From positions 1 to 22,623 of the forward strand of contig JAMXLG010000219.1 of NCBI GenBank assembly GCA_024281135.1: a stretch of 22,623 nucleotides of DNA, read 5' to 3'. Shown here piece after piece: positions 1 to 7,763 of the stretch. Below the pieces are notes generated by a model. It had not been told where the DNA came from and searched no databases. It saw only the letters and a list, made by a program, of their open reading frames with translations. Within the stretch, counting starts at the first letter, position 1. The number at the start of each line of letters is the position of its first letter. The position numbers were made by a program, and so were the translations under genes. The DNA comes from Vulcanimicrobiia bacterium. Its GTDB lineage: Bacteria; Eremiobacterota; Eremiobacteria; Baltobacterales; Baltobacteraceae.

Positions 1-1
1 G

Positions 2-1456
2 CTCGTCGCCAAGGCGCCGATCCCCAGGCCCCGCGCCGCACTTTACGGGCTCGGTTCGATTGCGGCGGAATCCGCCGGCGGATCGACGTCGCGCATGGGC
101 GCGGATTTTTCGATCCCAGTTACGCCGACGGCCGCATTTTTCGGAACGTTGCATCCGGATTATTCGAACGTGGAACTCGATCAACAATCGATTTCGCCCA
201 CCGTGTATCAGCGCACGTACAGTGAAGTCCGGCCATTCTTCACGCAAGCGGCGTCGTACTACAACAACTTCAACTGCAACGTGTGTAACGGCTTCCGCAC
301 GACGCTGTACACACCGGCAATTCCCACGCCTCGCGAAGGGTATGCGTTTGAAGGTAAAGACGGTTTGTTCGGTCTTGCCGCTTACGATGCAATCGGCGTC
401 GACCGCACGGACATCGGCAGTGCGCTAAATTACACCTCGCCCGATACGCACTGGCAAGTCTCGGCGCAGCATGTCGCGGCAAATCTGCCGGGTCTCGTCG
501 ACGATGCGAACCAAGCCGGACTCAATTGGTACAACGGCAAGCATTTGAGCGCATACGTGAATTATGCAACCGATCGTGGCACGAACGTGCTCGATCCGAG
601 CCAAGGCAATTGGGTCGATGCGGGCGGCGGCTGGGGAGATCAACACTTTGCGCTCTACGCATCGGTGCGCAAAGTGGGATCGTACTTCAATCCGGTTGAC
701 GGCTTCGATTCACACCCCGGCATCGCAGGTTACGGCGCTTACACAGCACGCATCTGGACGTTCGCGCCGCAGGATGTGTTGCAATCGGCTGGATTCAGCG
801 TCTTCCTCGATCGTTACCAGGGGGTGCAATACGGTCAGGCGCAGAGCGACAATCAAATACTGGCTGACCTGTTGTTCAAGAACACATTCGACGTTCAGCT
901 CTTCTCGGGATCCGACTATTGGCGGTTCGATCAAACGCTCACGCCGATTTCACAAAACGGCGGCTTCAGCATCACGTACCACAGTGGGATGCAGAACAAC
1001 GTCGGAAACTTCCCCGCGCACGGCGCATCCGCGTATCCGACGCAAGTACAGTACTACACCGGGCGTTACGGTCTCGGACGTCTCGATACGTGGTTCCGTT
1101 CCTCGGTGGTTAAGATGGGCGAACGCGGAACCGTCACGTTTACGCTCGACAATACATCGCAGTGGTACACGCAAGCGCCGAACAATATCCAGTGGTTCGA
1201 AGGCGTATCATATGCCTATCAAATCACGCATAACTCATCGCTTGCGATCGGCTTACGCCGAGTGATCGGAAATCCGCCGCAACCCAACGGCGGCGGCAAC
1301 TGCGAAGGCGAATGTTCGAACGTCTCGGTCGCCTATCACCTGCGGTGGAAGAACTACGAGCTCTACGCCGCGTACGGTGACCCCAACACCTTGATCACCG
1401 TACCGCAAGCAATCTTCAAGCTCATCTTCTACGCAGGAGGCCAAAAAGGCACGTAA
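2..1456 (+). CDS. DUF5916-like outer-membrane beta-barrel protein, 5' truncated by window edge
   Basis: The reading frame is open from base 2, with no stop or convincing start before it, so the gene begins upstream; the ATG at 95 is internal. The visible part is about 484 residues. The segment just after that ATG (HPDYSNVELDQQSISP, then RPFFTQAASYY) resembles the DUF5916 signature, where a (N/H)PDF-x-xVE-x-D stretch is followed by a (K)RPFF-(L/x)-E-G segment. The remainder is rich in alternating aromatic and polar residues, with many Tyr, Trp and Gly, as expected for amphipathic outer-membrane strands. There is no C-terminal Phe; the protein ends in GGQKGT. Two close cysteine pairs (NCNVC and NCEGEC) suggest disulfides in exposed loops. 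DUF5916 proteins often carry an N-terminal CBM9-like domain, which would lie outside the window. The substrate is unknown. The family call rests on motif memory. Confidence 0.6.
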   Translation, partial: LVAKAPIPRPRAALYGLGSIAAESAGGSTSRMGADFSIPVTPTAAFFGTLHPDYSNVELDQQSISPTVYQRTYSEVRPFFTQAASYYNNFNCNVCNGFRTTLYTPAIPTPREGYAFEGKDGLFGLAAYDAIGVDRTDIGSALNYTSPDTHWQVSAQHVAANLPGLVDDANQAGLNWYNGKHLSAYVNYATDRGTNVLDPSQGNWVDAGGGWGDQHFALYASVRKVGSYFNPVDGFDSHPGIAGYGAYTARIWTFAPQDVLQSAGFSVFLDRYQGVQYGQAQSDNQILADLLFKNTFDVQLFSGSDYWRFDQTLTPISQNGGFSITYHSGMQNNVGNFPAHGASAYPTQVQYYTGRYGLGRLDTWFRSSVVKMGERGTVTFTLDNTSQWYTQAPNNIQWFEGVSYAYQITHNSSLAIGLRRVIGNPPQPNGGGNCEGECSNVSVAYHLRWKNYELYAAYGDPNTLITVPQAIFKLIFYAGGQKGT

Positions 1457-1463
1457 CCGCCGC

Positions 1464-1483
1464 CCGTGTCATGGATGACACGG
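1464..1483. terminator. Hairpin between convergent genes, probable bidirectional terminator
   Basis: A perfect 8-bp stem (CCGTGTCA / TGACACGG) with a 4-nt loop starts 7 bp after the DUF5916-like stop codon and ends 2 bp before the stop codon of the convergent glycine-rich gene. The following T-tract is weak (TTCTACA), so termination strength is uncertain. Its placement between two convergent stop codons is the main argument. Confidence 0.5.
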
Positions 1484-1485
1484 TT

Positions 1486-1935
1486 CTACAGTGAGAGCTT
1501 GAGTGCCAGGATGCCGGCGGTTCCGCCGCCGGCAGTGGTGGTGTGGTAGCCGCGCAGTTCGATTGTGGTGAGCGGTGCGACGCGATGATCGAGGAACGCG
1601 GTGAGCGTGCCGCCGGAATGCGCGCCGCCGAATTGCCCGAATCCGTATCCGACACCGAGTGCGCTGCCGCCGCCCGCAGCAACGGTACCGTCGAGTGTTA
1701 CCGCGTATCCGCCGCCCTTGGCAAGCGGTGCAAAGCCGGTGAGACCTACGCTAACGGGAATCACCGGAATGCCGGCGCCGGTGCCGAGCAAAACGCCACC
1801 GCCCGTTGCGTTTAATCCGTTGCCTCCGCCTGAATAAACGCCGCCTCCGATCGAGCCTTCTGCTAATGCGGGAGCAGCGGTTAGTGAGAGTGAGATCGCC
1901 GCAGCGGCGACGGCAATCAGTTGCTTCGTTGACAT
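1486..1935 (-). CDS. Small glycine-rich exported protein, hypothetical
   Basis: The product has 149 residues. I chose the ATG at 1935 over a TTG two codons upstream because it gives a clean Sec signal peptide: MSTKQ, a hydrophobic core, and APALA before the mature EGS, with predicted cleavage after residue 25. The mature part is strongly enriched in Gly and Ala, with alternating short hydrophobic segments (for example VLLGTGAGIPVIPVSVGL, then a second block ending in ILALKLSL). This would suit a small beta-barrel or a surface-associated protein. No catalytic motif is visible and I do not recognise a family. It starts 30 bp after the decarboxylase stop on the same strand, so it may be co-transcribed, although no good Shine-Dalgarno is visible and it may have its own promoter. 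It ends at the hairpin shared with the convergent gene. Confidence 0.6.
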   Translation of the reverse strand: MSTKQLIAVAAAAISLSLTAAPALAEGSIGGGVYSGGGNGLNATGGGVLLGTGAGIPVIPVSVGLTGFAPLAKGGGYAVTLDGTVAAGGGSALGVGYGFGQFGGAHSGGTLTAFLDHRVAPLTTIELRGYHTTTAGGGTAGILALKLSL

Positions 1936-1965
1936 AATCAACGATGCTACCCAATGATTCTGAGA

Positions 1966-3390
1966 TTACACCATGACTGCGGCGATGCGCCGAAGCGCAT
2001 CGAGCGTGCGTACGATGTCGTCGTCGGTGGTGCGTTGGTTCACGATGCACACGCGAATCGCGCGGCGGCCTCCGATGGTCGTCGACGACGTGACGGCTTC
2101 ACCGCTCTCCTGTAAACGAATGACCAACTCATCGTTGAGCGCGTCGAGTTCCGGTTCGCTCATCCCAGGCCGGCGATAGCGAAAGCACACGATGTTGAGC
2201 TGCACGGGCGCAAGGAGTTCGAAGCTGTGATCGCCGTCGACGAGGTCGCCGAGCAATCGCGCTTGCCGGCAATTTTCTTCCATCGCGCGCCCGATCGAAC
2301 GTGATCCCTGTTCCTTGAGCGTAAACCAGACCTTGAGCGCGCGAAATCCGCGAGAGAGATCGATGGTAAAGTCCGTAAACCACGGCTGCGCGCTCGCAAG
2401 TCCGCGTGGCATGCGCGTGAGGTAGTTCGGCGACGACGCAAATGCTGCGCGATGTAGCTCCGCATGGCGAACGATCAAGCAGCCGGCATCGTACGGCACC
2501 TGAATCCATTTGTGGAAATCGAACGCGATCGAATCGGCGCGTTCGAGACCCGCAAATTTCGGCGCGAGCGCGGGTGACATGACGGCAGTCGCTCCGAACG
2601 CGCCGTCGACGTGATACCACAGACCTTCGCGAGCTGCGAGATCGGCGAGTTCTTTCAACGGATCGATTGCGCCGACGTCAACCGTGCCGGCGTTGCCGAT
2701 AATCATGAACGGCCGATGGCCGGCGGCGCGATCCTCGGCAATCGCGCGCGCGACCATCATGGGGTCGACGCGATGTAACGAATCGGTCGGGAGAACGCGC
2801 AGTGAATCGCTCCCGAGACCCGCGACTTCGAAGGCGCGGCGCACGCAGCCGTGCGTTGCCGATGAGGCATAGCCGATCAAACGCGCTTCGCTCGTTACCC
2901 CGGTCGTTCGGACGTTGGGCGTCACTTTCATACGCGCAACGAGCACGGCGATCAGATTTGCCGCCGACGTTCCAACTGTCAGCACGCCGCTCGCATCCGC
3001 CGGAAAACGGAAGAGTTCGCAAAACCATTTGATCACGGCGCGCTCGACAAAAACGGCGCCGTGATTGCGTCCGCCGACGTTCGGATTCATCGTTGATGCC
3101 AACATATCGGCGAGCACGCCCGTCGGCGTTCCCGAGCCTTGAACCCAACCGAAGAAGCGCGGATGAACGTTGCCGCTATTGTACGGAAAAATGCTCTCGA
3201 CGAATTGACGATACACGTCGGGCAGCGGCGTTGGTTCGATTGGTAACGGTTCTTGCAGCGACGCCGCCACGTCGTCCGGCATCGGCGTCCACGCGTCGGT
3301 TTCGCGCACGGTCTCGAGATAATCGATTGCGTCGTCGAGCGCCGCATGACTCAAGGCGCGAAACGCCGCCCAGTCCTTCGGATCCAGCAC
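1966..3390 (-). CDS. Group II PLP-dependent amino acid decarboxylase
   Basis: This 474-residue protein belongs to the aromatic-L-amino-acid/glutamate/histidine decarboxylase superfamily (fold type I PLP enzymes). Visible hallmarks are the TSAANLIAVLVAR segment near the cofactor phosphate, a His in SSATHGCVRRA that would stack on the PLP ring, the IGNAGTVDVGAIDPL and WYHVDGAFGA motifs holding the PLP-binding Asp, and DFHKW with the Schiff-base Lys at about residue 294. Length matches the family. The start is GTG, preceded by AGGTGGAG on the minus strand; no in-frame ATG lies nearby. The substrate cannot be read from sequence: tyrosine, tryptophan, DOPA or an acyclic amino acid are possible. 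It diverges from the GGDEF gene across 62 bp and is followed by the glycine-rich exported protein. Confidence 0.88.
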   Translation of the reverse strand: MLDPKDWAAFRALSHAALDDAIDYLETVRETDAWTPMPDDVAASLQEPLPIEPTPLPDVYRQFVESIFPYNSGNVHPRFFGWVQGSGTPTGVLADMLASTMNPNVGGRNHGAVFVERAVIKWFCELFRFPADASGVLTVGTSAANLIAVLVARMKVTPNVRTTGVTSEARLIGYASSATHGCVRRAFEVAGLGSDSLRVLPTDSLHRVDPMMVARAIAEDRAAGHRPFMIIGNAGTVDVGAIDPLKELADLAAREGLWYHVDGAFGATAVMSPALAPKFAGLERADSIAFDFHKWIQVPYDAGCLIVRHAELHRAAFASSPNYLTRMPRGLASAQPWFTDFTIDLSRGFRALKVWFTLKEQGSRSIGRAMEENCRQARLLGDLVDGDHSFELLAPVQLNIVCFRYRRPGMSEPELDALNDELVIRLQESGEAVTSSTTIGGRRAIRVCIVNQRTTDDDIVRTLDALRRIAAVMV

Positions 3391-3452
3391 ATCTCCACCT
3401 TCGCTTCATTGTCCCCTCGCTCCGGGTTTCGGGCACTCTCAGCGGTACAAAG

Positions 3453-4556
3453 ATGCCCATCCTGCTCGTCGTTTCCGCACTAGCGATCCTCGCCTCGTTA
3501 TGCGCGATGTCGGCGTGGCGCGCGCACGCCAATCTGCGCGACAGGCACGATTACATCGACGCGCTCCATGCGCGCGAAGAGTTCGTACTCGAAGCTATGC
3601 GCGAATGTATGGAAGCGTCGCGTGTTTCGAGCAAAGCGGTGATCGAACGCCTGTCGGAGGCGATTCGGCGTCGCGAGCCGGAGATCGACGCGGTCCTCGC
3701 ATTCGTACCGCGCGGAGAAGAATTGGCTGCGTTTTACGCGCGGGGTCCGCGCGTCGAACATTTCGAAGACATGCGCCTGCGCCGCGACGTCGAAGCGTAC
3801 TTGCCGGCACGTGCCGCACTTGCAGGCCATCGCGCGGCCGGAAGCAGCGGTGTCATCATTCCGACAGACGGCTACGCGCTTGCAGTACCGATGCAGGATC
3901 GCGGGGGACTACACGCCGTCCTGTATTGTTCGTCGACGAATTCGTTCGGTATCGCACAAGAAGACACAATCGTACGCACGATCGAGCATGCGGCATCACC
4001 CTACGCCTTGGCGGTCGAACGCGAGAGCGACCGCGCCGACGCTACCTACGATGGCTTGACCGGGCTGCTCACGCCGCGCGCATTTCGCGAACGGCTGCGT
4101 AGCGACGTCGCGCGGCAACACTTGCGCGCGTCCGCCGTCCTCTCGTTATGGTTCATCGACACGGACCATTTCAAGGATGTCAACGACACCTATGGCCACG
4201 GCGCCGGCGATCTCGTGTTGCAACGGATGGCGTCGCTCTTACGATCGCATGCGGTAGCGGACGTCGATATCGTTGCACGTAACGGCGGCGATGAGTTTTG
4301 CGCCATCGTCTATGACGTACAGAAAACCATCGCGATCGAACGTGCGCAAGCGCTGTGCGATGCGGTACGGCGGACGGACTTCGGCGTTCCACTCCGCGTC
4401 ACTGCGAGCATCGGCGTCGCATCGTTACCGTTCGACGCGCACGATGCAAGCCAGTTGCTAGAGGTGGCCGACGCCGCAATGTATCACAGTAAGCGCTCAG
4501 GCCGCGACCGTGTCTCGTTTGCGGTCAACGGGACAAGCTTCTCGGTCTATCGATGA
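3453..4556 (+). CDS. Membrane-anchored GGDEF protein (probable diguanylate cyclase)
   Basis: The product has 367 residues. The frame is open upstream as far as 3093, but that part runs antisense to the decarboxylase; the ATG at 3453 gives a proper N-terminal membrane anchor (MPILLVVSALAILASLCAMSAW). A basic and coiled linker follows, then a middle region of roughly 150 residues resembling a GAF-type sensor, and a C-terminal GGDEF domain starting around YDGLTGLLTPRAF. The active-site loop is an intact GGDEF (residues 278-282), and the nucleotide-binding FIDTDHFKDVNDTYGHGAGD segment is also intact, so synthesis of c-di-GMP from two GTP is expected. The inhibitory RxxD I-site just upstream reads ADVD, so product feedback at that site should be absent. 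No EAL or HD-GYP domain is present. The next gene follows directly and may be co-transcribed. Confidence 0.88.
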   Translation: MPILLVVSALAILASLCAMSAWRAHANLRDRHDYIDALHAREEFVLEAMRECMEASRVSSKAVIERLSEAIRRREPEIDAVLAFVPRGEELAAFYARGPRVEHFEDMRLRRDVEAYLPARAALAGHRAAGSSGVIIPTDGYALAVPMQDRGGLHAVLYCSSTNSFGIAQEDTIVRTIEHAASPYALAVERESDRADATYDGLTGLLTPRAFRERLRSDVARQHLRASAVLSLWFIDTDHFKDVNDTYGHGAGDLVLQRMASLLRSHAVADVDIVARNGGDEFCAIVYDVQKTIAIERAQALCDAVRRTDFGVPLRVTASIGVASLPFDAHDASQLLEVADAAMYHSKRSGRDRVSFAVNGTSFSVYR

Positions 4557-4562
4557 TTGAAG

Positions 4563-4578
4563 GCCACGCTAGCGTGGC
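4563..4578. repeat. 16-bp perfect palindrome between the GGDEF and M48-like genes
   Basis: GCCACGCT/AGCGTGGC is a perfect 16-bp dyad placed 6 bp after the GGDEF stop and 8 bp before the first ATG of the next gene. As RNA it could form a 6-bp stem with a CTAG loop. No T-run follows, so it is a poor terminator; it could be an operator, a processing or translation-control hairpin, or chance. Confidence 0.35.
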
Positions 4579-4586
4579 GTGCAATC

Positions 4587-5774
4587 ATGGAGACCATGTC
4601 CCCACGCCCGAACGCGCTGGATCAAGCTGTCAACGCGCTCCGTGACGCGACGCTGCTCTCGCATCCCGCATCAGCACTGGTTGATCCCGCGCGCGCAGCC
4701 GCGGCAGACCGGCTGATGCACCTCATGCTTCCGGGCTTTTTCGTCACGTTTGCGCTGCAAATTGTCGTCTTAGCGTACTTCTGGCAATCGGGATTGGCAG
4801 CGCGATTGCGCGACCGCTTGCGACGCCGGTTCGGGAACGAATTCACTGTCCGGTTCTTGTTTGGCGCGTCGCTCGGACTGGTCGGTCGCCTTGCCGGATT
4901 TCTCCCCGACTTGTACATCTATCGCGTCCAGCGCGCGATGTCGCTCAGCGATCAACTTCTCCGTGCGTGGGCGGCGGACTGGATCGCAAACACCATCGTG
5001 ACGATGCTCGTCGTAGGTATCGTCGTGGCGATCGTGCTGTGGCTCGTGGACCGCACGCATCAATGGTACATCTACCTCCTCTTCGCAATCGTCGCGGCAA
5101 GCGTCGGCCTTTCGTTCGTTGAGCCCTACGTCGTGCTGCCGCGTTTTGGACACTACGCCGATATCCCCGTTGCGTATCAGCGCGATATTGCCGACCTCCA
5201 AGCACGTGCGCGCCTTGACGTGCCGATCCTCGAACACGTCGACGACAGGACACATCTAGGCAACGCCTTCGTTAACGGACTTGGTCCATCGCAACGGATC
5301 ATTGTTAGCGATGCCGTCTTTCAAGCGTCGTCGCGCGGCGAGATCCGTTATGCAATCGCGCGCGAACTCGGGTTTATCGCAATCGGCGGACCGATGCGTA
5401 TCGCGATTGGGGACGCTGTCTTCGTCATTATCGGCATTGCGCTCGCAGTCGCGGTAGCGGACCGCATCGGGTTTCGGCGCGATGACGATCCGGTCGCGCG
5501 CCTTGCACTGCTCGGTGCGCTGCTCGGTGTGATGTATCTCGTCATCGTGCCGTTCAATAACGCGATGCTCCGCTCGCTTTCATGGGCAAGCGAACAGTAT
5601 GCCCTGACGCTAACGCGCGATCCGGCGCCGGCTGTTCGCGCGATCGTGCGCAACGCAGATCAGAGTTTGCAGAGCGTCTGCGTTTCCGGCCTCTCCAGAA
5701 CGTTCCGCCAGGAGACGCTGGATCCGGCGCACGCGGTGGAGGCCGCCAATCGCGTGCCTTCCGGATGTCGGTAG
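4587..5774 (+). CDS. M48/Ste24-like membrane protein with degenerate zinc site (probable pseudopeptidase)
   Basis: This is a multi-pass protein of 395 residues counted from the ATG at 4587; ATG 4596 and a TTG at 4557 are alternatives. About six hydrophobic segments are visible (near residues 47-66, 90-112, 132-153, 160-182, 270-290 and 303-322). The stretch LGNAFVNGLGPSQRIIVSDAVF aligns by eye with the NA(Y/F)-x-G-G-x-x-RIV-x-D block of CAAX-protease-type M48 enzymes. Where family members have HE(L/x)GH, this one has RELGF (residues 259-263), so both zinc-binding histidines are replaced while the catalytic Glu is kept. A Glu at the expected third-ligand position (ASEQYAL, residue 336) remains. 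Zn-dependent proteolysis therefore seems unlikely, and a scaffold or regulatory role is inference. It follows the GGDEF gene and converges on the kinase-like gene with 2 bp between stop codons. Confidence 0.7.
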   Translation: METMSPRPNALDQAVNALRDATLLSHPASALVDPARAAAADRLMHLMLPGFFVTFALQIVVLAYFWQSGLAARLRDRLRRRFGNEFTVRFLFGASLGLVGRLAGFLPDLYIYRVQRAMSLSDQLLRAWAADWIANTIVTMLVVGIVVAIVLWLVDRTHQWYIYLLFAIVAASVGLSFVEPYVVLPRFGHYADIPVAYQRDIADLQARARLDVPILEHVDDRTHLGNAFVNGLGPSQRIIVSDAVFQASSRGEIRYAIARELGFIAIGGPMRIAIGDAVFVIIGIALAVAVADRIGFRRDDDPVARLALLGALLGVMYLVIVPFNNAMLRSLSWASEQYALTLTRDPAPAVRAIVRNADQSLQSVCVSGLSRTFRQETLDPAHAVEAANRVPSGCR

Positions 5775-5776
5775 GC

Positions 5777-6460
5777 CTAACTCGCGAGTAAGAGTCCGCC
5801 GGTAACGCGCGTGCCGACGTACTGCGCCGTCAACAGCTCGATGACGACTGCATGAGCGACGCGTCCATCAACGATTTGGGCAGCTGGTATGCCGCCACGA
5901 ACGCCAAGGGCGGCTGCACGAACTGCGGCGCGCAAATCCTCGGGAACGCGCGCATCATCGGCAAGTGCAAGCGCTTCGGCTGGCGTCAATTCGGCGATGA
6001 TTGCTTCAGTTTCCGGATCGGTCACGCCGCCCGCGCGATGAAAGAAAACGGCGCGCGACGCGTGGCATGCGGTCGCAATCGCGGACGCAACGTCGTCCGC
6101 AACAACGACGGTGTCGTCGGAATTAAAAACGGTGAATGCGGTTGGTTCCACAATCGGAATGAACCCGGCGCTCGTCAGCGTGTCGAGAATGCGTGTTTGC
6201 ACCGCGCCGATGCCGCCGGGACCGTGAGGGAGCAGTGCGGCGTCGGAGCCGCTGAGCGCGATTGCGACGTTGGTGCTGCGGTTCATGGTGCGCACCAGCG
6301 CGCGTGCGGCTAAGGGATCCGGTGCAATCACAATGGGACGCGCGGAGCGTTCGGCCAAGACGCGCAGATCGTCGATGAGCGTAGTGTGTTCGTCGTTCGC
6401 CGTCGCTTCGTCGACGCGAACCACGAAAGGTCGTCCGGCAAAGTCGCTCGCTTGAACCAC
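5777..6460 (-). CDS. Divergent amino-acid-kinase-fold protein (acetylglutamate-kinase-like, probably non-catalytic)
   Basis: The product has 227 residues. The C-terminal part (AALGVRGGIPAAQIVDGRVAHAVVIELLTAQYVGTRVTGG) closely resembles the end of N-acetylglutamate kinases, where a GGV-x-(S/R)-x-H-IIDGR-x-PHALL-x-ELFT-x-x-GVGT stretch is typical. ILDTLTSAGFIPIVEP also matches the family. The N-terminal phosphate-binding K-x-GG is replaced by VRVDEA, the GGGP loop by APDPL, and the NxNAD substrate motif by VVVAD. The protein is also shorter than the usual 260-300 residues. Kinase activity is therefore doubtful, and no arg genes are nearby. The only possible start is GTG 6460, because a TAA lies 5 codons upstream; GGAG abuts this GTG, an unusually tight spacing. 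It lies directly downstream of the tnpB insertion, on the same strand. Confidence 0.6.
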   Translation of the reverse strand: MVQASDFAGRPFVVRVDEATANDEHTTLIDDLRVLAERSARPIVIAPDPLAARALVRTMNRSTNVAIALSGSDAALLPHGPGGIGAVQTRILDTLTSAGFIPIVEPTAFTVFNSDDTVVVADDVASAIATACHASRAVFFHRAGGVTDPETEAIIAELTPAEALALADDARVPEDLRAAVRAAALGVRGGIPAAQIVDGRVAHAVVIELLTAQYVGTRVTGGLLLAS

Positions 6461-6469
6461 CTCCGATCG

Positions 6470-6660
6470 AGGGCCTTATACCCATTATCGGCTTTCGTGT
6501 ACGTTTCTTACGTTACCGCTTATATCGGGTTCTACCGTTGTGAGATGCGTCCGCATCTCTTCCTGCCTCTGTGCCGGCCGTTTCACCGCGAGGCAATCCC
6601 GCTGCCAGAGCGTTCGGCTCCGCAAGCTTACCCGGCCCAACTCTCCGGTATCGTGCTAGA
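6470..6660 (-). ncRNA. Putative omega RNA (reRNA) of the TnpB element
   Basis: TnpB proteins use a guide RNA that overlaps the 3' end of tnpB and runs through the right end of the element into the flank. Here the 3' end of the gene encodes a low-complexity tail and contains a strong hairpin (6542-6559, perfect 8-bp stem GAGATGCG/CGCATCTC with a 2-nt loop), followed by about 80 nt up to the next gene. Position and hairpin fit a scaffold, but limits and expression are inferred; the guide would be whatever lies just past the right end, near the start of the kinase-like gene. Confidence 0.35.
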
Positions 6661-7763
6661 TTAACGGCCGCATTTAGGTCGCGGTCGTGAACTGCGCCGC
6701 ACGATTCGCACGTCCAAGTGCGCTGTAAGAGTGCTAGTTTGTCGTTTCTTGTGTCGCATGCCGAACACAGTTTCGACGATGGGTACCAGCGGTTAGAGAC
6801 AACGAGCCTCGACCCAGCCATCGCAGCCTTGTATTCCATCTGACGGCGAAAGATTCCGAATCCGACATCGGCAATCGAACGGGATAAACGTCGGTCTCGC
6901 ATCATTTCATTGACGTCGAGATCTTCAATCACGACAGTGGCGTATCGAGTGAGGTACGTCGTTAACTTATGCAGCGCATCAACGCGGATATCAGCGATTC
7001 GCCGATGTAACCGAGCTAGCTTGGTTTTCGCCTTAGCCCAGTTTCGCGAAACATGCTGCTTCCGAGAGAGGGAACGCGATAGCCGTTTGAGTTGCTTTAA
7101 CCGCTTCCGCAAGGGTTTTGGGGATGGAAAGATCCGTCCGACGCTGTCCGTCGCTAAATTAACGATACCCAGATCAATGCCGGCGCGCGAGTCGTCTGTG
7201 CGCTTGTCGGCGGTGTAAAGCGTGTCGATACAAAAACTCGCGTAGCATGCGTCCGCACGTCGCGAGATTGTCACCGACTTAACCTGGCCTGCGAACCGCA
7301 CTTCCTCGCGCATCCGAACCCAGCCGATAATTGGCAGTTTCACGCTTTTTCCGTTGATCCGAACCGCGTCCAGGTATCGCTTGTCCGTTCCGTTGTCAGC
7401 GCGAAAGGAGTCCCGTGGGCCTCTCTTTTTGAACCTCGGAACTCGGACGCTATTCCAGCGCAGTTGCCCGAGACGATACTTCGACAAGTCGGCGAAGAAG
7501 TTTGCGTATGCGTGCCCGAGATTTCTGATGGCGTACTGCGGAGCCGACTTTGTCACCTCACGCATCCACGGAAATTCTGCGTCTTTGACTGCATTAAGCG
7601 CCTTACGCAGCTGCATTTCGGAGGTCCGGTCGCCCTCTCGATGACGCCGTTGCCATTCCGCTAATGCCCAGTTGTAAGCGAAACGCGCAACGCCACATGC
7701 CTTAACAAAATATGCCTCTTGCTCAGCGTTAGGCGCGAGACGGATCCTATGCGCGAGAATCAT
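6513..7763 (-). CDS. tnpB: TnpB RNA-guided nuclease / OrfB of IS200/IS605 family
   Basis: The product has 416 residues from the ATG at 7763 (MILAHRIRLAPN), a typical TnpB N-terminus; a TTG at 7793 in the same frame would add ten atypical residues. It has the N-terminal helix-turn-helix region (CGVARFAYNWALAEWQ), then the split RuvC domain with all three acidic motifs: GIDLG (Asp about 197), VIEDLDV (Glu about 280) and DRD-x-NAA (Asp about 360-362). A zinc ribbon CSAC...CESC lies between the last two. Everything needed for RNA-guided DNA cleavage is intact. TnpB promotes retention of IS605-type elements by cutting empty donor sites. The last 45 or so residues are a low-complexity Gly/Arg/Ala tail, common where the gene overlaps its guide RNA. 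No tnpA is present in the window. Confidence 0.92.
   Translation of the reverse strand: MILAHRIRLAPNAEQEAYFVKACGVARFAYNWALAEWQRRHREGDRTSEMQLRKALNAVKDAEFPWMREVTKSAPQYAIRNLGHAYANFFADLSKYRLGQLRWNSVRVPRFKKRGPRDSFRADNGTDKRYLDAVRINGKSVKLPIIGWVRMREEVRFAGQVKSVTISRRADACYASFCIDTLYTADKRTDDSRAGIDLGIVNLATDSVGRIFPSPKPLRKRLKQLKRLSRSLSRKQHVSRNWAKAKTKLARLHRRIADIRVDALHKLTTYLTRYATVVIEDLDVNEMMRDRRLSRSIADVGFGIFRRQMEYKAAMAGSRLVVSNRWYPSSKLCSACDTRNDKLALLQRTWTCESCGAVHDRDLNAAVNLARYRRVGPGKLAEPNALAAGLPRGETAGTEAGRDADASHNGRTRYKR

Noticed and set aside
3093..3452. Upstream extension of the GGDEF reading frame by 120 codons
   Set aside because: It runs antisense through the start of the decarboxylase, is Arg-rich in the way of shadow frames, and would bury the membrane anchor at 3453.
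6123..6485. 120-codon minus-strand frame overlapping the kinase-like gene
   Set aside because: Arg/Ser-rich shadow; the kinase-like frame has recognisable family sequence over the same bases.
6476..6500. GATAAT and TATAAG as a -10 for the kinase-like gene at the tnpB right end
   Set aside because: No acceptable -35 lies 16-18 bp upstream of either; not enough to call a promoter.
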